Assembly: GCA_045540975.1 (NCBI GenBank)
Contig: JAZQIE010000029.1
Location: forward strand, 1 to 5,039
DNA length: 5,039 nt
Direction: 5' to 3'
From: SIG510 sp045540975
Lineage (GTDB): Bacteria; Bacillota; Clostridia; Oscillospirales; JAAYXM01
A model generated the notes under the pieces. The model did not search any database and had not been told where the DNA came from. It was given only the letters and a program-made list of their open reading frames with translations. How positions within the stretch are numbered: the first letter of the stretch is position 1; each line of letters begins with the position of its first letter. Both the position numbers and the translations under genes were made by a program. Shown here in pieces: positions 1 through 3,864 of this stretch.

Positions 1-20
1 GGATTCACTTTCTGACCCAT
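1..20 (-). CDS. rpsC: 30S ribosomal protein S3, N-terminal fragment (cut by window edge)
   Basis: Only the first six codons and two further bases are inside the window, reading MGQKVN, which is the usual beginning of bacterial S3. S3 is a 30S head protein at the mRNA entry channel. A strong Shine-Dalgarno, TAGGAGGT at 33-26, sits five bases upstream of the ATG and includes the TAG stop codon of rplV, so the two genes are separated by 10 nt and are probably translationally coupled. The position directly after rplV is the standard S10-operon order. The identification rests on six residues plus synteny, which together are quite specific; the rest of the gene lies to the left of the window. Confidence 0.9.
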
Positions 21-30
21 AGTCTACCTC

Positions 31-366
31 CTACTGCTTTTCCGCAACAACCAAAGTGATGTGCGAAGTTCTCTTGTTGATTCGGAACGCTCTGCCCTGT
101 GCACGCGGCATGATTCTCTTAAGGATCGGGCCGCCGCAAGCATAGGTCTCGGAAACATAGAGCTTCGAAACATCCATGTTGTGGTTTGCTTCCGCATTGG
201 AAACCGCACTCTTGAGCAGCTTCAACACGAGTTCGGATGCGGCTTTGGGAGTGTGTGCCAAAATACCGGTCGCAGTCGCAATGTCCTTACCGCGAATCAG
301 GTCGAGCACGATGCCAACCTTACGCGGAGAAATGCGTGCATACCGCAGTTCTGCTTTTGCTACCAT
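31..366 (-). CDS. rplV: 50S ribosomal protein L22
   Basis: This encodes a 111-residue L22, the normal length for bacteria. L22 binds 23S rRNA early in 50S assembly, and its long beta-hairpin reaches into the nascent peptide exit tunnel near the macrolide site. The N-terminus has the family motif YARISPRKV (residues 9-17). The tunnel hairpin is residues about 79-99, containing MPRAQGRAFRI, followed by the conserved strand RTSHITLVV (99-107). No tunnel-loop deletion or insertion is seen. The ATG at 366 was chosen over an in-frame GTG at 375 because the GTG touches the Shine-Dalgarno (382-376), whereas the ATG is nine bases from it. It ends in TAG, unlike the TAA of the other complete ribosomal genes here, and is followed after 10 nt by rpsC. 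Confidence 0.97.
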   Translation of the reverse strand: MVAKAELRYARISPRKVGIVLDLIRGKDIATATGILAHTPKAASELVLKLLKSAVSNAEANHNMDVSKLYVSETYACGGPILKRIMPRAQGRAFRINKRTSHITLVVAEKQ

Positions 367-375
367 TTCTTGCAC

Positions 376-382
376 CCTCCTT
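376..382 (-). promoter_or_regulatory. Ribosome binding site of rplV, overlapping the rpsS stop
   Basis: AAGGAGG reads 382 to 376 on the minus strand. Its first two bases are part of the TAA stop codon of rpsS (383-381), so a ribosome ending S19 synthesis stops on the binding site for L22. The nine-base spacing to the ATG at 366 decides the rplV start; the alternative GTG at 375 is immediately next to the site and sterically unlikely. Confidence 0.85.
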
Positions 383-659
383 ACTTGGTGTTGGAGGTCT
401 TGCTTCCGGAGTGACCTCTGAATGTTCTGGTCGGCGCAAATTCGCCGAGCTTGTGACCTACCATATCCTCGGTAACGTATACCGGCACATGCTTTCTGCC
501 ATCATGGACAGCAAAGGTGTGACCGACAAATTCCGGGAAGATTGTGGATGCTCTCGACCAGGTCTTGAGCACGTTCTTTTCGCCCTTTTCGTTCATGGCG
601 ATAACCCGCTTCATCAGCTCAGGAGCTACAAAGGGGCCTTTTTTCACACTTCTACTCAT
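381..659 (-). CDS. rpsS: 30S ribosomal protein S19
   Basis: This encodes 92 residues, the standard length. S19 lies in the head of the 30S subunit, forms a pair with S13 and contacts 16S rRNA near the A-site side and the intersubunit bridge. Conserved landmarks are RSVKKGPF near the start (3-10), the HDGRKHVPVYV strand in the middle, and MVGHKLGEFAPTRTFRGH near the C-terminus, which is the main rRNA-binding part. AAGGAGG at 676-670 lies 10 nt before the ATG. The gene is 21 nt downstream of rplB, and its stop codon overlaps the rplV Shine-Dalgarno. Nothing is unusual. Confidence 0.98.
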   Translation of the reverse strand: MSRSVKKGPFVAPELMKRVIAMNEKGEKNVLKTWSRASTIFPEFVGHTFAVHDGRKHVPVYVTEDMVGHKLGEFAPTRTFRGHSGSKTSNTK

Positions 660-680
660 TATGATTTAGCCTCCTTCTGC

Positions 681-1514
681 TTACTTGCCGTTGCGGCGTC
701 TTACGATGAACTTGTCAGACAAGTTCTTCTTCTTACGAGTCTTGTAACCGAGAGTCGGCTTGCCCCACGGGGTAACCGGACCCGGACGACCGATCGGGCT
801 CTTGCCTTCACCACCGCCGTGCGGGTGATCGCACGGGTTCATAACAGAACCGCGGACGGTCGGGCGAATGCCAAGATGACGCTTACGACCTGCCTTACCG
901 ACCTGAACATTTTCATGATCCAGGTTGGAGACTTGGCCGATGGTTGCCATACAGCCAAGGCGGAACTTACGAAGTTCGCCGGACGGGAGACGAACGAGCG
1001 CCATGCCGTCTTCTTTTGCCATCAGCTGAGCTGCGTTACCTGCGCCACGGACGAACTGTGCGCCGCGACCCGGGTTGAGCTCGATGTTGTGGATAACGGT
1101 ACCGACCGGGATGCTGCTGATCGGCAGAGCGTTGCCCGCCTTGATATCAACATCAGTACCGGAGATGACGGTATCGCCGACCTTGAGGCCGTGCGGAGCG
1201 ATGATGTAACGCTTCTCGCCATCCTGATACTCGACCAGCGCGATGAATGCGCCGCGGTTCGGGTCATACTCAAGAGTCTTGACCGCTGCCGGGATGTTCA
1301 TCTTGTCACGCTTAAAGTCGATGATTCTGTATTTGCGCTTGTTTCCGCCGCCACGGTGACGAATGGTGATGCGACCGTAGCTGTTGCGGCCTGCGCTCTT
1401 GTTCAAATTCTCGAGCAAGCTCTTCTCAGGCTTAACCTTGGACAGGACGGAGAAGTCCGTGACTGTCATATGGCGTCTGGAAGGCGTTGTCGGTTTGTAG
1501 CTCTTAATAGCCAT
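681..1514 (-). CDS. rplB: 50S ribosomal protein L2
   Basis: This encodes 277 residues, normal for L2, one of the largest and most conserved 50S proteins. It binds 23S rRNA domain IV, helps subunit association, and its C-terminal region approaches the peptidyl-transferase centre. Visible landmarks are YKPTTPSRRH near the N-terminus, the basic RGGGNKRKYR stretch (54-63) of the RNA-binding domain, and the hallmark HPHGGGEG (230-237) carrying the histidine known to matter for peptidyl transfer. The C-terminal tail is rich in basic residues (KTRKKKN, FIVRRR). The segment before the hallmark reads NPCD, with Cys where many bacteria have Asn. AAGGAGG at 1533-1527 overlaps the rplW stop and is 12 nt from the ATG. 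It is 18 nt from rplW and 21 nt from rpsS. Confidence 0.98.
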   Translation of the reverse strand: MAIKSYKPTTPSRRHMTVTDFSVLSKVKPEKSLLENLNKSAGRNSYGRITIRHRGGGNKRKYRIIDFKRDKMNIPAAVKTLEYDPNRGAFIALVEYQDGEKRYIIAPHGLKVGDTVISGTDVDIKAGNALPISSIPVGTVIHNIELNPGRGAQFVRGAGNAAQLMAKEDGMALVRLPSGELRKFRLGCMATIGQVSNLDHENVQVGKAGRKRHLGIRPTVRGSVMNPCDHPHGGGEGKSPIGRPGPVTPWGKPTLGYKTRKKKNLSDKFIVRRRNGK

Positions 1515-1532
1515 AGTACCCTAGTTCCTCCT

Positions 1533-1826
1533 TTAAACCATACCCTCGAAGAGTTCGATGGTCTTAGAATCTTCGCTCAGACGAACGACAGCCTTCTTCC
1601 AGTTTGCACGGTAGCCGCTGTGTACGCCCATTCTCTTCTCTTTGCCAAGAACGTTCATAGTGTTGACCTTGAGGACCTTAACACCGAAGATTTCTTCGAT
1701 CGCCTTGCGGATTTCAACCTTGTTTGCGTCCTTTGCAACTTCGAAAACGTAAATCTTGTTTGCAACGTTTTCCATGGACTGCTCGGTAATGACCGGGCGC
1801 TTGATAACATCGTAAGCCGATTTCAT
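1533..1826 (-). CDS. rplW: 50S ribosomal protein L23
   Basis: This encodes 97 residues, typical of bacterial L23. L23 sits at the exit of the peptide tunnel on the 50S surface, where trigger factor and signal recognition particle dock. The start DVIKRPVITEQS is characteristic, and Glu15 in the ITE motif aligns by position with the glutamate known in E. coli (Glu18) to contact trigger factor. The middle IFGVKVLKVNTMNV and the loop KEKRMG...YRANWKKAVV are typical. The ATG overlaps the rplD stop by one base (TAATG), and the AGGAGGTG Shine-Dalgarno (1842-1835) lies inside the last codons of rplD, so translation of L23 is probably coupled to L4. The TAA stop overlaps the rplB Shine-Dalgarno. Confidence 0.97.
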   Translation of the reverse strand: MKSAYDVIKRPVITEQSMENVANKIYVFEVAKDANKVEIRKAIEEIFGVKVLKVNTMNVLGKEKRMGVHSGYRANWKKAVVRLSEDSKTIELFEGMV

Positions 1827-2449
1827 TATGCAAACACCTCCTGAATCTTAGCGATTGCAGCCTGATCCACAACGAACATGGAGTGGTTGAGGATGTCGTA
1901 AACGCTCAGGATGGTAGCGGTGGTGGTGGTAACGCCCGGCAGGTTGCGTGCGCTCTTGACCACGTTCTCGCGAACTTCCGGAGTCACGACGAGGGCCTTT
2001 TCGGATACGTTGATTGCGGACAGGAACGCCGCAAAATCTTTGGTCTTGATGGAATCAAGATTCAGATTATCGATAACGATGATCTGGTTTGCCGCTGCCT
2101 TCGCGGAGAGTGCACTCTTGAGCGCGAGGCGGCGATACTTCTTATTCAAACGGTAGGAATAAGATCTGGGCTTCGGGCCGAGTGCGATACCGCCGTGGGT
2201 CCACTGCGGAGCGCGGATGGAGCCCTGACGAGCACGGCCTGTACCTTTTTGACGCAACGGCTTGATGCCGCCGCCGGAAACCTCGGAGCGAGTCAAAGTG
2301 CTCTGAGTGCCCTGTCTGCAGTTAGCCAGGTGATTTTTGACGGATTCATGCATAGCAACCGCATTCGGTTCAATCCCGAAAATGCTGTCGAGCAGTTCAA
2401 TCTCGCCGACCGCTTTGCCGGTCATATCATAAACTGTTGCCTTAGGCAT
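1826..2449 (-). CDS. rplD: 50S ribosomal protein L4
   Basis: This encodes 207 residues, the normal length. L4 binds 23S rRNA domain I and sends an extended loop into the exit tunnel opposite L22. In enterobacteria L4 is also the autogenous repressor of the S10 operon, acting on the rpsJ leader; whether this holds here is unknown. The tunnel loop is residues 63-74, KPLRQKGTGRAR, with the GTG core intact. Position 65 is Leu (codon TTG at 2257-2255), where Trp or another aromatic residue is usual in the families I know. The following ARQGSIRAPQW and HGGIALGPKPRSY are conserved. AAAGGAGA at 2466-2459 lies nine bases before the ATG. It is 33 nt downstream of rplC, and its stop overlaps the rplW start by one base. 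Confidence 0.97.
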   Translation of the reverse strand: MPKATVYDMTGKAVGEIELLDSIFGIEPNAVAMHESVKNHLANCRQGTQSTLTRSEVSGGGIKPLRQKGTGRARQGSIRAPQWTHGGIALGPKPRSYSYRLNKKYRRLALKSALSAKAAANQIIVIDNLNLDSIKTKDFAAFLSAINVSEKALVVTPEVRENVVKSARNLPGVTTTTATILSVYDILNHSMFVVDQAAIAKIQEVFA

Positions 2450-2482
2450 AGCTTTTTATCTCCTTTCGCTTTCTTTACGGGC

Positions 2483-3118
2483 TTATGCGTTCTTCACGGA
2501 ATTGCGCAGATACACATAACCGCCCTTGGGACCCGGGATCGCACCGCGAACAGCGATGAGGTTGTGCTCAGCATCAACCTTAACGACGTCCAGGTTCATA
2601 ACGGTGACCTGTTCAGCACCCATACGGCCTGCGAGCTTCTTACCCGGCATAACGCGGGAAGGATCGGTCGCTGCGCCCATGGAACCCGGATGACGGTGAA
2701 CCGGGCCGACACCGTGGGTGTGACACTGCATACCCTGACCCCAGCGCTTGATAACGCCGGCGGTGCCTTTACCTTTACTGATGCCGGTGACATCAATACG
2801 GTCGCCTTCTGCGAAAACGTCTGCCTTGATTTCGTCGCCAACGTTCATGTCAGCAGCGCCGTCAAGCTTGAACTCCTTGAGAACACGCTTAGCGGAAACG
2901 CCTGCCTTCTTGAAGTGGCCTTCCTGGGGTTTGTTGACATTCTTCTCAGCTTTGTCTGCAAAGCCAAGCTGGACAGCCTCATACCCGTCGCGCTCAACGG
3001 TCTTCTTCTGAACAACCGAGCACGGACCCGCTTCGATAACGGTAACCGGGATGACGCGGCCTTCGGCATCGAAAATCTGTGTCATACCGACTTTCTTACC
3101 AATGATCGCCTTTTGCAT
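2483..3118 (-). CDS. rplC: 50S ribosomal protein L3
   Basis: This encodes 211 residues, close to the usual 205-215. L3 is a primary 23S rRNA-binding protein that starts 50S assembly, and its central extension reaches the peptidyl-transferase centre. Landmarks are IGKKVGMTQIF (6-16), GISKGKGTAGVIKRW (112-126), and the extension GPVHRHPGSMGA followed by DPSRVMPGKKLAGRMG (139-167). The AAAGGAGGAA site at 3133-3124 is seven bases (counted from GGAGG) before the ATG at 3118, and no other in-frame start fits better. The gene is separated from rpsJ by 112 nt, much more than any other spacer in the operon, with possible RNA structure in that gap. Confidence 0.97.
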   Translation of the reverse strand: MQKAIIGKKVGMTQIFDAEGRVIPVTVIEAGPCSVVQKKTVERDGYEAVQLGFADKAEKNVNKPQEGHFKKAGVSAKRVLKEFKLDGAADMNVGDEIKADVFAEGDRIDVTGISKGKGTAGVIKRWGQGMQCHTHGVGPVHRHPGSMGAATDPSRVMPGKKLAGRMGAEQVTVMNLDVVKVDAEHNLIAVRGAIPGPKGGYVYLRNSVKNA

Positions 3119-3230
3119 GTATGTTCCTCCTTTAGGTTATTGGTTGACCTTTCGGCCAACATGACCCGCCCCTCGACCGCCTTGGCCACCCCTATTGGCA
3201 CAAGCGAAGGAGCTGCGGTATCTTGCTGAA
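3119..3230 (-). promoter_or_regulatory. rpsJ-rplC gap with possible alternative RNA folds (candidate translational control of rplC)
   Basis: This 112-nt spacer is far longer than the others in the operon (one overlap, otherwise 10-33 nt). On the transcript, in order, are CUCCUU (3212-3207), GGCCAA (3187-3182), GUUGGCC (3160-3154), GAAA, GGUCAAC (3149-3143) and the rplC Shine-Dalgarno containing AAGGAG (3132-3127). GUUGGCC can pair either with GGCCAA upstream or with GGUCAAC downstream, and CUCCUU is exactly complementary to the Shine-Dalgarno. The pairings were found by eye; function is inferred. No convincing promoter or gene was seen in the gap. Confidence 0.35.
3143..3160 (-). promoter_or_regulatory. 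GAAA-tetraloop hairpin upstream of rplC
   Basis: The transcript can form a seven-base-pair stem GUUGGCC/GGUCAAC (one G-U pair) closed by a GAAA loop, a GNRA tetraloop with a C-G closing pair, which is an unusually stable loop type. It ends nine bases before the AAAGGAGGAA site of rplC. There is no U run after it, so it is not an intrinsic terminator. It could be an mRNA stability element, a processing site or part of a regulatory fold. Confidence 0.5.
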
Positions 3231-3539
3231 TTAAAGTTTGATTTCGATTTCCACACCTGCCGGCAGGTCAAGTGCCATGAGGGACTTAACGGTATCTGCG
3301 GACGGGCTCTGGATATCGATGAGACGCTTGTGAGTGCGACGCTCAAACTGCTCACGGCTGTCTTTATATTTATGGACAGCGCGCAGGATGGTGATAATTT
3401 CCTTCGAAGTCGGAAGCGGAATCGGACCGGAAACCTTAGCGCCTGCGCGCTTAGCGGTTTCAACGATGCGCTCTGCAGCCTGATCGATGAGCTGATGGTC
3501 ATAAGCCTTCAAGCGAATACGAATTTTTTCATTAGCCAT
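3231..3539 (-). CDS. rpsJ: 30S ribosomal protein S10 (NusE)
   Basis: This encodes 102 residues, the standard length. S10 is a 30S head protein, and as NusE it also joins NusB in transcription antitermination complexes and links NusG/RNA polymerase to the ribosome. The sequence starts MANEKIRIRLKAYDH and contains GPIPLPTSKE, ITILRAVHKYKDSREQFE, RTHKRLIDI and the C-terminal LDLPAGVEIEIKL, all typical. The frame is open further upstream to a TTG at 3602, but that extension would read through the Shine-Dalgarno (AAGGAGGAA at 3555-3547), so the ATG at 3539 is the start. It is the first gene of the operon, preceded by a long leader with its own promoter. Confidence 0.98.
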   Translation of the reverse strand: MANEKIRIRLKAYDHQLIDQAAERIVETAKRAGAKVSGPIPLPTSKEIITILRAVHKYKDSREQFERRTHKRLIDIQSPSADTVKSLMALDLPAGVEIEIKL

Positions 3540-3546
3540 TTTGGTG

Positions 3547-3555
3547 TTCCTCCTT
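3547..3555 (-). promoter_or_regulatory. Ribosome binding site of rpsJ
   Basis: AAGGAGGAA reads 3555 to 3547, with about ten bases between the end of GGAGG and the ATG at 3539. It fixes the rpsJ start, because the upstream in-frame TTG at 3602 has no comparable site. The CGUACG hairpin at 3583-3560 ends four bases before it, so access of ribosomes could depend on that fold. Confidence 0.85.
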
Positions 3556-3559
3556 AAAA

Positions 3560-3583
3560 CGTACGTAGTTTTGTCTGCGTACG
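3560..3583 (-). promoter_or_regulatory. CGUACG hairpin directly before the rpsJ Shine-Dalgarno
   Basis: CGTACG at 3583-3578 and again at 3565-3560 are self-complementary and can form a six-base-pair stem. Inner AG/CU pairs can extend it across a C-A mismatch, leaving an ACAAAA loop. It is followed by UUUU and then the AAGGAGG site. The U run is short and the stem weak for a terminator, so a role in ribosome access is more likely than termination. Confidence 0.4.
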
Positions 3584-3594
3584 GCGGGATTTCT

Positions 3595-3625
3595 GTGCAC
3601 AACCGCGCCGCGTGTGTCGTGGCAC
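3595..3625 (-). promoter_or_regulatory. Possible GC-rich hairpin in the rpsJ leader
   Basis: GTGC at 3625-3622 can pair with GCAC at 3598-3595, and inside it CACAC and TGTG arms flank the GC-rich GCGGCGCGG. The inner pairing is imperfect and can be drawn in more than one way. A competing pairing of CGGCG here with CGCCG, which begins just upstream of and runs into the CGTACG hairpin, is also possible. It is reported as potential structure only. Confidence 0.25.
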
Positions 3626-3632
3626 GGCATTT

Positions 3633-3673
3633 AGAAAACCGGACTCAGATTAGGGGTTCAAACTGATCCGGCT
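3633..3673 (-). terminator. Terminator-like hairpin in the rpsJ leader (candidate attenuator)
   Basis: The transcript reads AGCCGGAUCAG, a 14-nt loop, then CUGA, one bulged G, and UCCGGUU, followed by UUUUCU counted from the end of CCGG. The core stem is CCGGA/UCCGG plus UCAG/CUGA (3671-3639), with G-U and A-U pairs possible at the base. The U run is short (four Us, then CU), so termination would be partial at best. It sits about 150 nt after the predicted transcription start and 100 nt before rpsJ, a position suited to attenuation. Confidence 0.3.
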
Positions 3674-3811
3674 CATGTCTGCAATCCATTGGAAACACAT
3701 GTGTTTCGTAGATTCTAAACAGTCATCCCAGCCGCCCGATTGTCGGACATACTCCACGGAAGTTACCTGCGAAATGCAGCAATCTCCCGCTTCATCGCAT
3801 ACTGCGCCCAT
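3650..3811 (-). CDS. Doubtful 53-codon leader reading frame
   Basis: An ATG at 3811 opens a frame of 53 codons starting MGAVCDEAGDCC and ending with a TAA whose bases lie in the loop of the CCGG hairpin. The product would have five cysteines (5, 11, 12, 31, 39) and two tryptophans (28, 42), and no recognisable domain. There is no Shine-Dalgarno, and the ATG is only about eight bases from the predicted transcription start. A frame of this length can arise by chance in 280 nt. It happens to be in the same frame as the beta-propeller gene upstream, after that gene's TGA. It is listed because its end in the hairpin loop resembles leader-peptide arrangements; it is most probably not a gene. Confidence 0.12.
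   Translation of the reverse strand: MGAVCDEAGDCCISQVTSVEYVRQSGGWDDCLESTKHMCFQWIADMSRISLNP
3692..3707. repeat. Perfect 16-bp palindrome in the rpsJ leader
   Basis: GAAACACATGTGTTTC is a perfect inverted repeat with no spacer. As DNA it has the form of a binding site for a symmetric dimeric regulator; as RNA it can form a six-base-pair stem with a CAUG loop, extendable through AAUC/GAUU across an internal loop. It lies about 112-127 nt downstream of the predicted transcription start, so a bound protein would act as a roadblock rather than block the promoter. No second copy was seen in the window. Confidence 0.5.
3734..3748 (-). promoter_or_regulatory. Small hairpin in the rpsJ leader
   Basis: GUCCGA and UCGGGC, separated by a CAA loop, can form six pairs including one U-G. 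It is short but compact, and is one of several consecutive hairpins in the leader. Confidence 0.35.
3768..3799 (-). promoter_or_regulatory. First hairpin of the rpsJ leader
   Basis: UGCG/CGCA, AUG/CAU and AGC/GCU pair in order, separated by a two-base bulge (UU) and an A-G mismatch, around a GGGAGAUU loop. It lies about 20 nt after the predicted transcription start. The loop contains GGGAGA, a purine tract open for pairing or protein contact. Confidence 0.35.
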
Positions 3812-3825
3812 ACAGGCACTGTTAT

Positions 3826-3854
3826 AGAATACAATAAAAAAGCCCTCTTGTCAA
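3826..3854 (-). promoter_or_regulatory. Predicted sigma-A promoter of the S10 operon
   Basis: The -35 box TTGACA (3854-3849) matches the consensus perfectly. It is followed after exactly 17 nt by TATTCT (3831-3826), four of six matches to TATAAT. Transcription would start about seven bases on, near 3820-3818. The -35 box lies in the loop and 3' stem edge of the upstream gene's terminator and includes that gene's TGA stop. No better promoter was found between here and rpsJ. Confidence 0.75.
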
Positions 3855-3864
3855 GGGCTTTTTT
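3836..3864. terminator. Intrinsic terminator of the beta-propeller gene (symmetric)
   Basis: AGCCCT (3841-3846) and AGGGCT (3854-3859) form the stem around a seven-base loop, flanked by a run of A on one side and of T on the other, so up to 11 pairs (3836-3846 with 3854-3864). On the minus strand the hairpin is followed by six Ts and ATTG, a typical Rho-independent terminator. It has the same form on the plus strand, although no plus-strand gene needs it. The TGA stop of the upstream gene (3853-3851) lies inside the loop, and the S10 promoter's -35 box overlaps it. Confidence 0.85.

Larger units (their letters stand above)
3540..3820 (-). promoter_or_regulatory. Long 5' leader of the S10 operon (about 280 nt)
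   Basis: This stretch has no recognised gene. If transcription starts near 3819, the rpsJ mRNA carries a leader of about 280 nt, much more than translation needs. Reading along the transcript I find potential hairpins at 3799-3768, 3748-3734, 3707-3692, 3673-3637, 3625-3595 and 3583-3560. In enterobacteria a leader before rpsJ binds L4 and controls both transcription and translation of the operon. Here an analogous autoregulatory role is inferred from position, length and folding potential only; I do not recognise a named RNA family. A weak 53-codon reading frame also lies inside it. Confidence 0.5.

Noticed and set aside
31..375. L22 starting at GTG 375
   Set aside because: The GTG abuts the AAGGAGG site with no spacing; the ATG at 366 has nine bases and gives the usual N-terminus.
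237..1844. Plus-strand open frame of 535 codons opposite rplV, rpsS, rplB and rplW
   Set aside because: It is antisense to four certain ribosomal genes, crosses their boundaries and has no recognisable domain or ribosome site. Codon bias of highly expressed genes commonly leaves the opposite strand open.
3082..3162. 26-codon frame in the rpsJ-rplC gap overlapping the rplC start
   Set aside because: It is short, has only a weak GAGGGG before it, encodes no recognisable peptide and ends inside rplC out of frame. It was kept only as a thought about coupling to rplC.
1883..3229. Plus-strand open frame of 448 codons opposite rplD and rplC
   Set aside because: It is also an antisense shadow: it runs through the rplD-rplC junction and has no family resemblance, promoter or Shine-Dalgarno.
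3137..3502. Minus-strand frame of 121 codons overlapping rpsJ in another frame
   Set aside because: It lies within rpsJ out of frame and has low-complexity Ser/Arg/Leu composition and no own ribosome site.
3231..3602. Longer S10 starting at TTG 3602
   Set aside because: The added 21 residues would be encoded by the leader hairpin and the Shine-Dalgarno itself; the ATG at 3539 gives the standard 102-residue S10.
3709..3718. TAGAAT-like -10 box on the minus strand within the leader
   Set aside because: No acceptable -35 hexamer is found 16-18 bases upstream (ATCGGG at 17), so a second promoter is not supported.
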